The notes beneath the pieces were generated by a model. The model did not search any database. It saw only the letters and a list, made by a program, of their open reading frames with translations, and was not told the DNA's origin. The position numbers and the translations under genes were made by a program. This document shows, piece by piece, positions 1-9,117 of a stretch of DNA of 50,436 bases. The stretch comes from Bondarzewia mesenterica (Eukaryota; Basidiomycota; Agaricomycetes; Russulales; Bondarzewiaceae), in contig SGPL01000223.1 of the NCBI GenBank assembly GCA_004802705.1, forward strand, positions 1-50,436. Reading direction: 5' to 3'. Every line of letters begins with the position of its first letter. Position 1 is the stretch's first letter.

Positions 1-120
1 GCCCACGTCCGTCCGATTTTTCGGTGTTTGCTGCTAGAAGGATGCCCCTCCAAACGCACCTGACAAGTGCGAGGAAGATGCGAGGGCTCTACCTGTGCTG
101 GATTTTCCCGCTCACGGAAT
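1..120 (+). pseudogene. CMC4-like exon-3 remnant (copy D)
   Basis: This is a decayed copy of the last exon of the twin-CX9C gene found intact at 740-1088. The run from about 43 to 112 aligns with that exon (GGATGCCCCTCCAAACGCAC, then TGCGAGGAAGATGCGAG) but has indels that break the cysteine frame. It is closest to copy C near 6835-6915, and both are followed by the same conserved flank. The exons upstream of it lie outside the window. Confidence 0.6.
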
Positions 121-739
121 AGTATTTTCGACAGAATATGAGTCTTGGCGCTTCTTCACGATAGGAGGGTGAGGCAGCGGAAGGATCGAAGTCTTGTAAC
201 TCCATTGCAGTGTGTGGGATTCAGCAGAAATCAGGACTGACTATATGCCTCGATTATCGATCTAGTGCTTATATTCTCTGCTCTACGATGTCTTCCGTCC
301 ATCTAGTTGCAGTACATTGCAGTAGGTTAGAGGTTTCTCGCAGGCTTGTGCGTCTCATATGATTTTGTTGAGATTTTGCAGATGTATGCGCATGTGCTGG
401 TGTACTAACAGGTCTTTTTGCTCCCCTCGGCGCACTTACCCATGTAGTCTACATGGTGACTCGACTCCACTTGACTGTGGTCTGGGATGACGATGATTAT
501 TGCACGCTAAGTACGTAGATTTTCTGAATCGTTGCTGAGTTAGGTTCCGAGTGCAGACACTTACAATTTATGTTTGTCGATCCAGTATACTTCATGTGCG
601 TGCGTTGTTCGTATATGTCAATCACAAGTTGTTGTTATTTTTTTCCGACAAGTTTGTCGCGCAGAAATTCAACAAGAGTTCGCTCTCCACCGCGAAATCG
701 GAGGACCGACCGCTACAACCGCTGTAAACACATCAAACC
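121..739. repeat. Conserved flank X of the tandem array, copy 1
   Basis: Non-coding flank that recurs at about 2740-3680 and 6920-7480. Shared landmarks include 'actgactacgtgc', 'cttatattctc' and 'gacgtttctcgcaggctt', in the same order. No ORF is conserved among the three copies, so it is probably duplicated intergenic or promoter DNA. Its right end is the immediate upstream region of CMC4 copy A. Confidence 0.6.
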
Positions 740-1088
740 ATGACCAAGGTATGTCTTTACATCTGTCAAAAAAAATCAAAGAATCAGATTCGTCTCCTTT
801 TCTTTCTATCCATCAGACGCAAGAGCCTCCTTGTCAAGCCGAAGGTGTCTCACGGCCCGCCGAACATGTCCGCCGCCTCTATCCTCTCATTTCGGCCCCA
901 TTTTTTTTTTAACAGCGTGTTCGCTGCAAGGATGTCTCTCCAAAAATACGTACTCACCTGAAAAGTGCGAGGAGCAGATGCGAAAGCCCTACCTATGCTG
1001 TCAGGCCATGTACGAGGCTACGGAAGAGAAGGGTGAGTCGACGGCATGTCCGCCATGCCTAGCGTCGTGCGGCAGCGTGTGGCGCTGA
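740..1088 (+). CDS. CMC4: CMC4-like twin CX9C mitochondrial protein (copy A)
   Basis: Small cysteine-motif protein of the CMC4 family, which is imported into the mitochondrial intermembrane space by the Mia40 disulphide relay. I read three exons: 740-748 (Met-Thr-Lys only), 817-844 and 916-1088. The product is about 66 residues. It shows C-x4-C-x4-C (CQAEACSLQGC), a ten-residue spacer, then C-x9-CC (ending YLCC), which is the CMC4 pattern. After the last conserved Cys the tail differs from copy B: one base is missing in CCGCC(G)ATGCC at about 1053, so the expected PSVVRR-like end becomes a Cys-rich, Trp-Arg end. All structural cysteines survive, so this is the copy most likely to function. 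BTB gene 1 follows about 270 nt downstream. Family assignment is good; whether this copy is functional is inferred. Confidence 0.72.
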
Positions 1089-1357
1089 CTGAAGGCACAC
1101 CCGAAGAATCAGAGGATAGTGTACACTCCATTCTTTGCATGAAGCAGTTGTACTGCAGTAGGATGAGGAAGAATGGATCATTGCGAATAACTTCGAATAA
1201 TAAATGAATCATTTCATGATCGGCAAGCGCCGGATTTCTTGATAAAACTCCGCGACAACCTAGGCTACTTCACTTCGTTCTTGCCATCGTCCTATCGCCC
1301 CACCACTTCCTCCAAAACTTCAAAAGTTGGTCAATACGAATTGTCCTACTCACAATA

Positions 1358-2363
1358 ATGGCACCTAAACCAACTCGACCTGCCGCCCCGCCTTTCGACG
1401 ATCCTGGAGCGGATATCATCTTGCGATCATCTGACGATGTCGATTTCCGAGTGCACAAGCTCATCCTATCTCTCTGGTCTCCCTTCTTCAAAGACATGTT
1501 CAGTCTTCCCCAACCCTCCCCAACCGCCATCGACAACACCACCGCAGGTGAAATCCCTGTCATACCTGTCACGGAGGATGCAGAAACACTCGATTTCATG
1601 CTCCGGTCCATCTATCCTGTGCGATCGCCTAAGATCAAGAAGCTGAGCGACCTGCGCTTCGTATTTGAGGCGTCGCGCAAGTACCAGATTGAGACTTTTG
1701 ATGGGGTTGCGGAGGAATCGTTGATGGGTGCTGTCGAACAAGACCCTGTTAGCGTGTATGCCCTCGCCTGCCGGTTCGGTCTCAATGAGATCGCTTCCAA
1801 AGCGGCTCCATACACACTGAATCGTCCGCTTTCAGAATTCTCTGACTGCCTTCAATATATCTCTGGCGAAGACTACTGGCGCCTGATGAAGTATCGTCAT
1901 GGCTGTGCGGTCGCTGCGAGAGAGGTGGTGAAAACACAGTCTTGGTTCACTGAATGTATCCCAACTCTGAGACTCGGCGCCAGCGACTCACTTTGCCGCT
2001 GTTATGTCACAGACGAGACTCTCGCAAATTCATCATCCCCATCCTGGAGAGCACCACAATTCCTGTGGAAATTTTTACATCTTGTTGCTGTTGCTTTATT
2101 GGAAATGCCAAGTAGCTCCATGGTGACTGGCGACAAAAGCTTCGAGTCTCTCTGGATCTCAGTCAGATGCAGGTGTACTTCCTCATCACCTGGAAAGTAC
2201 CTGCATGACGGTATGCCCGAGTTCCGTCAAGTGCTCGCTGCGGAACTCGATAGAGTGATTGCTCAGGTCTGTCATTCTCCCTTCAATTCGTTTCTCCTTC
2301 CATCAGGCTATCAACTCTGACTTTGCGCGGATTTGTGAACAGATTCCGCTTCCTAAAGTTTGA
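1358..2363 (+). CDS. BTB/POZ domain protein, tandem copy 1
   Basis: BTB/POZ protein of the large agaricomycete expansion; such proteins are thought to dimerise or act as scaffolds, but no substrate is known. The BTB fold spans about residues 10-115: a [16 protein letters not shown] strand, then [17 protein letters not shown] helices. The rest is an all-helical region typical of these paralogs. The start ATG follows 'cacaata'. The uninterrupted ORF ends at 2320, but a short intron at 2267-2306 (gtctgt...catcag, 40 nt) would give a different tail ending LPLPKV and a stop at 2361-2363. The same splice sites occur at the same place in copy 2 (4652-5647), which supports the intron. It is about 80% alike to copy 2 by eye in the BTB half and more diverged in the C-terminal half. 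Confidence 0.85.
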
Positions 2364-3681
2364 CATACTCATGTCAAGACGATTGAGAAAATCTCCTCCA
2401 CATCGTCGACTCTAACATCCCGGCACCGTCTTGCTTTCTTGCTGTCTATCCCTCAAATTCACAATCTCTCCCCTGTGTCCCACATTCTATTATCTTGCAT
2501 CGCCTTCCTTCTGAGAAGGCTCCATATCTCTCCCTATCTTGAATCTTCTTTCAGCAGAACGCAGATTTTGCGTGAGCGTGAGTTCCGCATCCTGCCGTAC
2601 TCTGCAGGCCCGCTTTGGTGAAACTTACACCGTCCCCAAATCACTCATTCTGCGCGATCAAAAACGCACACTCCTTTGCAACGTTTTTCCCAATCCCTCT
2701 TTTCCTTTCCTAGAAACTGGTCTGGAATTTTTCCCACTCACAACATGGGCTATCCGACAGAATCTTAGCCTTGACGTTTCGCCGTTCTAGGAGCTGAGGC
2801 AGCGAAGGGATCGACGCTTGTAAATCCATCGCATTTTGTGCGATACAGCTGGAGTCAGGACTGACTACGTGCCGAGAACATCGATCCTGTACTTATATTC
2901 TTCGTCCACGATTCCTCCCGTCCATCTAGTTGCAGCATGTCAGACGTTTCTCGCAGGTTTGTGCATCTCGTATGATTTTTTTGAGGTCCGGCGGATTGTG
3001 CGCATGTGCCAGTATACTAACAGATCTTTTCGTTCTCGTCGGCGCACTTACACGTGTAATGAACATGATGACTTGACTGTTGAGTTTATGGGTTTCGGGT
3101 TTCCCTGTACCCCACCGTTTTACCACGCGTTACTTACCATGTTTTACCGACCGAGCTACTTACTAGTATACCTTCGCAATGCAACGACGTTATCTTTTCT
3201 ACGCTACCTGGGTGCGCAAGCAGCTTATTCTGTGTTTGCACCCTTCGTGAATCTCACGAGATACTTGCACGTTTGGGATCATCTGGGATGTGAGAAAGGC
3301 ATCCAACTCCGCTGGATTGCGGTCTGAGATGATAAAAATCATTGCAAACACAAAGCCATCGCAATCGATTGTTTTGATAAGTACGTGGATTTGCTGAATT
3401 ATTGCCGAGTTGAGTCCCGAGTGCGGTCATTTACAGATTTATGGTTCGTCGGTCACTGCATGTGCGTGCGCGCGTGTTGGCGCATGTCAATCACAAGTAT
3501 TTCTTTCCGATAAGTTCGTCGCGGAACAGTTCAACAAGAGTTGGCTCTCAGGGAACACTATACCTTAAATATCGTATAATTATTGAGCTCTGGCCTTAAG
3601 TTTGGTCCTTCGTGATGGTCCTCTCCAATCCCCCGTGAAATCGGAGGACCGACCGCTACAACTGCTGCAACATATCAAACC
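2364..3681. repeat. Intergenic segment with CMC4 remnant and flank X, copy 2
   Basis: From about 2730 the sequence realigns with 105-720: a vestige of the CMC4 last exon (gaatttttcccactcac), then flank X with the same ordered landmarks. 'GGTCCGGCGGATTGTGCGC' and 'TCGGCGCACTTA' match the other copies closely. A novel A/T-rich stretch (about 3550-3620) interrupts the flank here. No supportable gene is present; the ORF at 2836-3327 is not conserved in the other flank copies. Confidence 0.55.
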
Positions 3682-4367
3682 ATGACCAAGGTATATCCTT
3701 ACATCTGTCAACAAAAATTCCAAGAAACGGATTCGTCTCCCTTTTTTTTCTGTCTATCAGATGCAAGAGCCTCCTTGTTAAGCTGAAGGTGAGTCCATTG
3801 CCATTGTCACGATCCATGTAACGGGCGAGGTTGCCGACGAGCCGGACGGAAGCGCGCGCGAGTATTCTCGAACAACAAGTGGCGTGTTACTGGTGTTGAC
3901 CAGACAAGGTACATGAGCAGTGAGTAACGGGGCAAGTAGAGAACGAGTCCGTAGGTAGTGGGGAAGGTACAAGGAACACCGGATGTAGAATGGATCGAGG
4001 GGGAGTCGGAACGGGTGTAGAGTGGAAGAACGGGTAGCGTAGATCAAGGGACAGCGTAGTACTAGAAATGCAGATGATCAATAGAGAAATTGTCCATGGT
4101 AACTAAAGTGGCCATGACCGCGACAATCCGCCGAACATGGCCGCAGTCTCAAATTTCTCATTTCGGTCCCTTTCTTCAGCGTGTTCCCTGCAAGGATGTC
4201 TCTCCAAAAGCACATTCTCACCTGAAAAGTGCGAGGAACAGATGCGAAAGCTCTACCTATGCTGTCAGGCCATGTACGAGGCTACGGAAGAGAAGGGCGA
4301 GTCGACGGCGTGTCCGCCGATGCCTAGCGTTGTGAGGCGTTAGCTGAAGGCGCACCCGAAACATTAG
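3682..4367 (+). pseudogene. CMC4-like twin CX9C gene, copy B, nonsense mutations
   Basis: Second copy with the same three-exon layout: 3682-3690, 3761-3788 and 4180 onward. Exon 2 carries TAA at 3779-3781 where copy A has CAA, within the first CX9C arm. Exon 3 keeps a perfect second arm (KCEEQMRKLYLCC) and the expected PSVVRR tail, then TAG at 4341-4343 where the family expects Trp. The frame stays open beyond it (LKAHPKH) to a TAG at 4365-4367, so this is probably the ancestral end. Intron 2 is 391 nt against 71 nt in copy A because of an insertion (see 3795-4105). It sits about 285 nt upstream of BTB gene 2, as in block 1. Confidence 0.7.
3795..4105. mobile_element. About 310-nt insertion inside intron 2 of CMC4 copy B
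   Basis: Present in copy B, absent from the orthologous intron of copy A. It is G/A-rich on the + strand. I could not find terminal repeats or a clear target-site duplication, and I do not recognise the sequence. The small reverse-strand ORFs inside (for example 3778-4047) resemble no family known to me. It could be a short non-autonomous element or a captured gene fragment. Confidence 0.4.
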
Positions 4368-4651
4368 AGGACAGCTTTACACTTCATTTTTGCATGAAGC
4401 AATTGTACTCCAGTAGGATGAAGAGGAATGGATCATTGTGAACAAATTCGAATATATAAATGATGAACCATACTTGTGAGATCTTGTGCGATCTTGTGCG
4501 TTTCATGATCGGCAAGCGCCGGATTTCTCGATCACACTCCGCGACACCGTCCTAATAGGGTACTTCCCTTCGCTCTTGCCATCGCCCTATCGCCCTACTA
4601 CATCCTCCAAAACTTCACAAGTTACCCTCAATACAGATCATCCTACCCACA

Positions 4652-5647
4652 ATGATGGCACCTAAACCATCTCGACCTGCAGCCTCGCCTTTTGACGAGC
4701 CTGGAGCGGATATTATCTTGCGATCGTCCGATGATGTCGATTTCCGCGTCTACAAGTACATCTTATCCCTCGCATCCCCCTTCTTCAAAGACATGTTCAG
4801 TCTTCCCCAACCCTCCCCAACCNCCATCGACAACACCNCCGCAGGTGAAATCCCTGTCATACCTGTCACGGAGGATGCANAGACACTCGATTTCATGCTN
4901 CGNNCNNTNTANCCTGTGCGATCGCNCAAGNTCGAGAAGCTGAGCGACCTGCGNTTCGTGTTTGANGCGTCNCGCAAGTACCANATNGANACNTTNGANG
5001 GNGTCGCGGAGGAGTCGTTGATGGGTGCTNTCGAACAAGACCCTGTTAGCGTGTATGCCCTTGCCTGCCGGTTCGGTCTCAATGAGATCGCTTGCAAGGC
5101 TGCTCGACACACACTAGATCGTCCGACTTTGGAATTTTCCGACTGCCTTCAATATGCTTCCAGCGAAGATTACTGGCGCCTTATGAAATATCGTCATGAA
5201 TGTGCGGTCGCTGCCTCTGCGGTGGTGAAAACGAGGTCTTGGTTCTCCGAATGTCCCCAAACTCTCATATATACTCGAGGCCCACTCTGCAGTTGTTATG
5301 TCAATGACGGAAAATCAAGCAGCTACACTAGTGATGCTTGGTGTGCACCGCCATATCTTTGGACGTTTCTTGATCGGGTTGGTGTTGCTTTAAAGGAAAT
5401 GCCGAGTAGTGCTATGGTGACTGCGGACCGCAGCTTCGAGTCTCTGTGGATCTCAGGAGACACATGCGGGCATTCTTACGGCTCACGAAAGTATATACGA
5501 GACGGTCTTCCAAAGTTCCGTGAACTTCTTGCTGCCGAAGTCGATAGGGTGATTGCGCAGGTCTGTCCTTCGGTATTCTGTCCTATTGATTTCCGTCAGA
5601 CTGTCAGCTCTGACATCGTGAAATTCATCGCAGATCCCACTTCCTAA
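4652..5647 (+). CDS. BTB/POZ domain protein, tandem copy 2
   Basis: Paralog of 1358-2363 with the same BTB core (residues about 11-115, [16 protein letters not shown] then [10 protein letters not shown]). About twenty ambiguous bases between 4823 and 5030 hide residues in the BTB domain, so intactness there cannot be judged. The intron seen in copy 1 is mirrored at 5561-5599 (39 nt). Because 39 is a multiple of three, the frame stays open whether or not it is spliced. The C-terminus ends earlier than in copy 1 (ADPTS) because the last exon lacks 2 nt relative to copy 1. It follows CMC4 copy B. Confidence 0.8.
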   Translation: MMAPKPSRPAASPFDEPGADIILRSSDDVDFRVYKYILSLASPFFKDMFSLPQPSPTXIDNTXAGEIPVIPVTEDAXTLDFMXXXXXPVRSXKXEKLSDLXFVFXAXRKYXXXXXXXVAEESLMGAXEQDPVSVYALACRFGLNEIACKAARHTLDRPTLEFSDCLQYASSEDYWRLMKYRHECAVAASAVVKTRSWFSECPQTLIYTRGPLCSCYVNDGKSSSYTSDAWCAPPYLWTFLDRVGVALKEMPSSAMVTADRSFESLWISGDTCGHSYGSRKYIRDGLPKFRELLAAEVDRVIAQVCPSVFCPIDFRQTVSSDIVKFIADPTS

Positions 5648-6702
5648 AGCCTGACGCGGGACGACTGAGTTGGAGCGATTGATGTACTCAATTTCTCGTA
5701 ATGGCTGCATTTACCTCTGGCTCATGTCCAACGCCTTTGTCTAGCATCTATCTTAAAACTTGTGCTCTCGAAACCTTCTCTTCTGAGATACCATGACGTG
5801 GCACAATCCTTCGTGGCTCGGTGGAACTCTTCGAGGTTCAGTCGGCATCGGGCCGATGTCTGCGTCCCAAATTTCCACAGGACTATATTGCCACTCTATG
5901 CATTCAAGAATCCCCTCACTTCCTTGCAATCATGAATGCATCCCCTTATGTCCCGTCACGATTCGTCGATCAACAAGACGGAATGGCCGATACGTTTCTT
6001 TCCCTCTCGACAAAACTCAAGTCATCGCCGTCCTTTCCTCCCTTTTTCTTCTTCATGGAGGCAGGGAGCAGTCGCTTCCATCGAACAATCTTTTCAGCCA
6101 CCAACGAGAGGCACCCTCTAAGACTACGTAGCTGAAGTTTCATGTCTGCGCCGTACCCCGTGTCCAGGTTTTCCACGACATTCGCCTCGCCTCGTTTTAA
6201 GCCGTGCGCCCTCATCAAAACCTGTGACATCACCATCCACGACGTCGCGCTTTCATCCGCCGCTCCTTATACGACCCCATTCATCGGCACTTACGTCCTC
6301 TCCTCTCCTTCCTCGCCGCCTCAATCCGTCATCAATGTCTTACTACGGCCCGCTCTATCTTTCTCCAACCAACAGCGCTTTCGCGTGTTCGAACACGACT
6401 GATGATATCCCTATATGCGCTACGAGATCGCTTCTTTCACGATCAGCCCCTTTTCCATCGCAGAGCCGCTAATCGTCAAGTCTTCTCTGGCGATCCTCAT
6501 AAGCCCGCCGACTACCCTCTACCTTTTCTCGCCCGCACGCCGGGGGCGAGTCAGCGTCTGCAGAACGCTGCAGGCCTACAGTAACTCGATGTGCTGACGA
6601 GGGGCGGACAGATGAAGCACGTTCGGCGCAGTCAGGAATCACCTGCTCGACATTGCCAAAGACTCGGTTACCAGCCTTACCGACCGCTGTAGCCACGAAA
6701 AT
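5648..6702. other. Intergenic region of the array, no gene seen
   Basis: About 1 kb between BTB copy 2 and CMC4 copy C. Several overlapping ORFs of 60-112 codons exist on both strands, but none looks like a known protein or is conserved in the equivalent spacer of block 1 (2364-2730). It is C/T-rich from about 5980 to 6560. Confidence 0.4.
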
Positions 6703-6920
6703 ATGAAAAAGGTATGTCTTGATGTCAGCCAAAGCATAATTCGATAATCAGATATGCGTCTTTTTCCGCCCCATCAAACCTCAGAGCCCTCACTGAAACC
6801 TCACTACGACCATGTCCATCCAATTTTTCGCGTATTTGCTGCTGCAAGGATGCCCTTTCAAACGCACCTGACAGGTGCGAGGAAGATGCGAAGACTCTAC
6901 CTATGCTGGATGTTTTCCGC
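6703..6920 (+). pseudogene. CMC4-like remnant (copy C)
   Basis: Decayed third full-length copy. ATG AAA AAG then gtatgtctt at 6703-6720 mirrors the tiny first exon and donor of copies A and B. The second exon is recognisable only as GAGCCCTCACTG. The last exon at about 6838-6912 keeps the nucleotide pattern GCTGCAAGGATG...GGTGCGAGGAAGATGCG...CTCTACCTATGCTGG but has lost the reading frame and several cysteines. It is the sister of copy D at the window start. Confidence 0.6.
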
Positions 6921-7480
6921 TCACAAAATGGCATTCTCGACGGAATATGAGTCTTGGCGCTTTCTCAAGATAGGAGGGAATATAGCAGAAGGATTGAAGT
7001 CTCGCAATTCCATCGCAGTTTGTGGGATTCGGCAGGAATGAGCACTGACTACGTGCGAGATCATCGATCTAGTGCTTATATTCTCCGTTCTACGATGTCT
7101 CCCGTCCGCCTAGTAGGTTAGACGTTTCTCGCAGGCTTATGCGTCCTGTATGATTTTGTTGACGTCCGGGTGATGTGTGCGCATGTGCTAGTGTACGTAC
7201 AGATCTTTTCACTCCTCTCGGCGTACTTACACATGTAGTCTACATGGTGTCTTGACTTTTGACTTTCTGGGTTTCGGGTTACCCTGTACTTCACCGTTTC
7301 ACCACGCATTACTTACCATATTTTACAACCGAGCTACTTACCAGCGTGCCTTCGCAGTGCAACGATGCAATCTTTTCTCCACGACCTGGGTGCGCAAGCA
7401 GCTTATTCTGACTTGCATTCTTCGTGAATCTCACAGTATACCTGATAACCCAGGCGTATGTCGGGCGAATGAGGAAAGGG
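6921..7480. repeat. Conserved flank X of the tandem array, copy 3
   Basis: Aligns with 121-480 and 2740-3100 (for example 'actgactacgtgcgagatca', 'cttatattctccgttctacg', 'agacgtttctcgcaggctta'). It marks the right edge of the array. After about 7460 the sequence is unique and runs into the 3' side of YIF1. No gene seen. Confidence 0.55.
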
Positions 7481-7671
7481 ATTGAACCATCCGAATGCTC
7501 ACAGTCAATCATCCAGACAGTGACAGAGCAGTGAGCAACACAAGGAGAGTGAAAAAAAAAGATATGTTCACGAGCATGCAATAAAAGATGTTTAGACAAA
7601 CAAACACACAGACAACTACACACTGCTCCTCTCGATGCAAAAATCAATGTGGCAACCATTCGATCCAGCGG

Positions 7672-8965
7672 TTACACGCGAGCGAGCACTCCCATGTACA
7701 ACACTTGAGTGACGGCGACAACAAAGAGGAACGTGATGCGGCGCGAGCGCTGCGCGTGCGAGACGGTGCCGACGGCCGCGGGGGCGCCTGTCACGTCGGG
7801 GAGGACGACGGAACGGAGGGAGCGCAGCTGTGTTTCGGTTCGTCAGTCCCCAGAGAGTGGGAGGGGGGAGGGGGGGACGTACGAGGAAAAAGGCGTTGGC
7901 GAAGAAGGTGTAGAGGAAAACGAGCGTCCAAATCGTCCGGCCTGGGTTCAGGAGCCCGGCTATCAGCGTCACGATCACCCTGTCATAGTGTGGGGCGTCA
8001 GTATTGGAGAGACCTTGCTATGCGATTGATAAACCGTATCGATGAACGGTATTTTACGCACCCGACAAATTTATACCCGCAATATGCCATGAGGTCGACG
8101 ACGGGGGACGAGCTTTGTATTCCGAGGATGTAGCAGCCGCCGCGGAGGATGAGGAAGTCGGCGAAGACGATGAAGAGCGCGGTAGTCGCTGTGAGCCCGA
8201 GGATTTCAGGGTCGAAGTGGGACCGAAGGCCGGACTGCAGTGCGGCGAGGAGGATGTACGTGAGGAAGGCCATCACTGTGTGCGATGCGTGCGGGGTCAG
8301 CCAATTAGGTACGGACAGTGCGGCTGCGGAGGGGGAGCGCACCGGGAATGTAGAGGTCGGGCGAGTTGATGTCGTCTCTCGGCGGTTGAAACTCGCTCTG
8401 GCCCTGTTCGGAACGCCACATCTTGCGCGTCCACGGGCGGTGTCGCCAGGGAAAGACGACGAGGCGGAGCTTGCGGATGACGTACGAGTTTGAGACGTTG
8501 AAGTGGTGTTTTAGGTGCGTTATGGGGATCATTCCACCCAGCTGCACAACAACACACGCCACATGGAAAAATCATACTAAGGTTGCGTGAAAGAAAGGAA
8601 ATAGTGGATGGGGACACACGTTTTTTTTGCATGTAGTCCTGCCCAGCAGACACGGCGTTCTGTCCGAGCTGCATGCCAAGCGACGCCGTCGTGCTGTCGA
8701 TACCCCATGCTGAAAAGTCGGGCACGCCATGGCCGTGCGGAGCCTGTGGTGCAGGCTGCCCTGGGACTCCCGCGCGCAAGGGCTGAAACTGAGGGTAAGA
8801 CGAAGCGGGGTGCTGTGGCTGGGGGTTGACGGGCGGCGAGGAGGTGTAGCGCTGGTAACCTTGAGGTGAGACGGGGGTAGATGGTGGTTCTGGAATAAAC
8901 GCAGGGTGAGTGGGTACCGGGTGCTGGAGAGGAGGGGGAGAGCGTGAAGAGTAGTAGTTTGCCAT
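7672..8965 (-). CDS. YIF1: Protein transport protein YIF1
   Basis: YIF1 family membrane protein, partner of YIP1 and YOS1 in COPII vesicle budding and fusion between ER and Golgi. Five exons: 8965-8620, 8541-8343, 8275-8062, 7979-7883 and 7827-7672. The N-terminus is Pro-rich and cytosolic. Signature strings follow: QDYMQK, HHFNVSNSYV, PPRDDINSPDLYIP, then MAFLTYILLAAL and further membrane helices (HFDPEILGLTATTALF, GYKFVGVIVTLIAGLL, TLVFLYTFFANAFFLL) and a C-terminal helix (FLFVVAVTQVLYMGV). The start is the ATG at 8965; an upstream GTG in frame is not used. Exon 1 ends in an eight-base A run (T run at 8621-8628 on +). With seven A the junction would read QKN-LGGMIP as in the family, so one base is surplus. 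It diverges from the methyltransferase at 9118. Confidence 0.9.
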
Positions 8966-9117
8966 TGAGTGCACTTGAAGGAGCGTGTCCCTCGCGCCCG
9001 ACGTGTCTGCTTGACCTTAACCCTACAAAAACCCTAACCTTTTGTACGCTCCGATAAACCGTTTATAAAAATGGGGCGACGCGGTCGTCCATTGACACGT
9101 CGCGTCCGTAACCTTTC
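8966..9117. promoter_or_regulatory. Compact bidirectional promoter with telobox-like motif
   Basis: Only 152 nt separate the start codons of YIF1 (-) and the sphingolipid methyltransferase (+). The interval holds TTAACCCTA (9018-9026) and AAAACCCTAACC (9027-9038), resembling the telobox AAACCCTA found upstream of some fungal and plant housekeeping genes. The motifs are seen directly; a regulatory role is inference. Confidence 0.45.

Noticed and set aside
2836..3327. 163-residue ORF in flank X
   Set aside because: The homologous flanks at 240-560 and 7040-7460 do not keep this frame, so it is chance.
7588..8133. 181-residue plus-strand ORF
   Set aside because: Antisense to YIF1 exons 3-5 and crossing its introns; no domain.
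8297..8974. Long reverse-strand ORF read as a single 225-residue protein starting at 8974
   Set aside because: It starts with GTG and, past the first YIF1 exon, runs through an intron in the wrong frame. The true start is ATG at 8965 and the true continuation is the next exon.
9010..9040. CCCTAA motifs as an internal telomere remnant
   Set aside because: Only two units, spaced irregularly, within a short promoter between housekeeping genes; a promoter telobox is the simpler reading.
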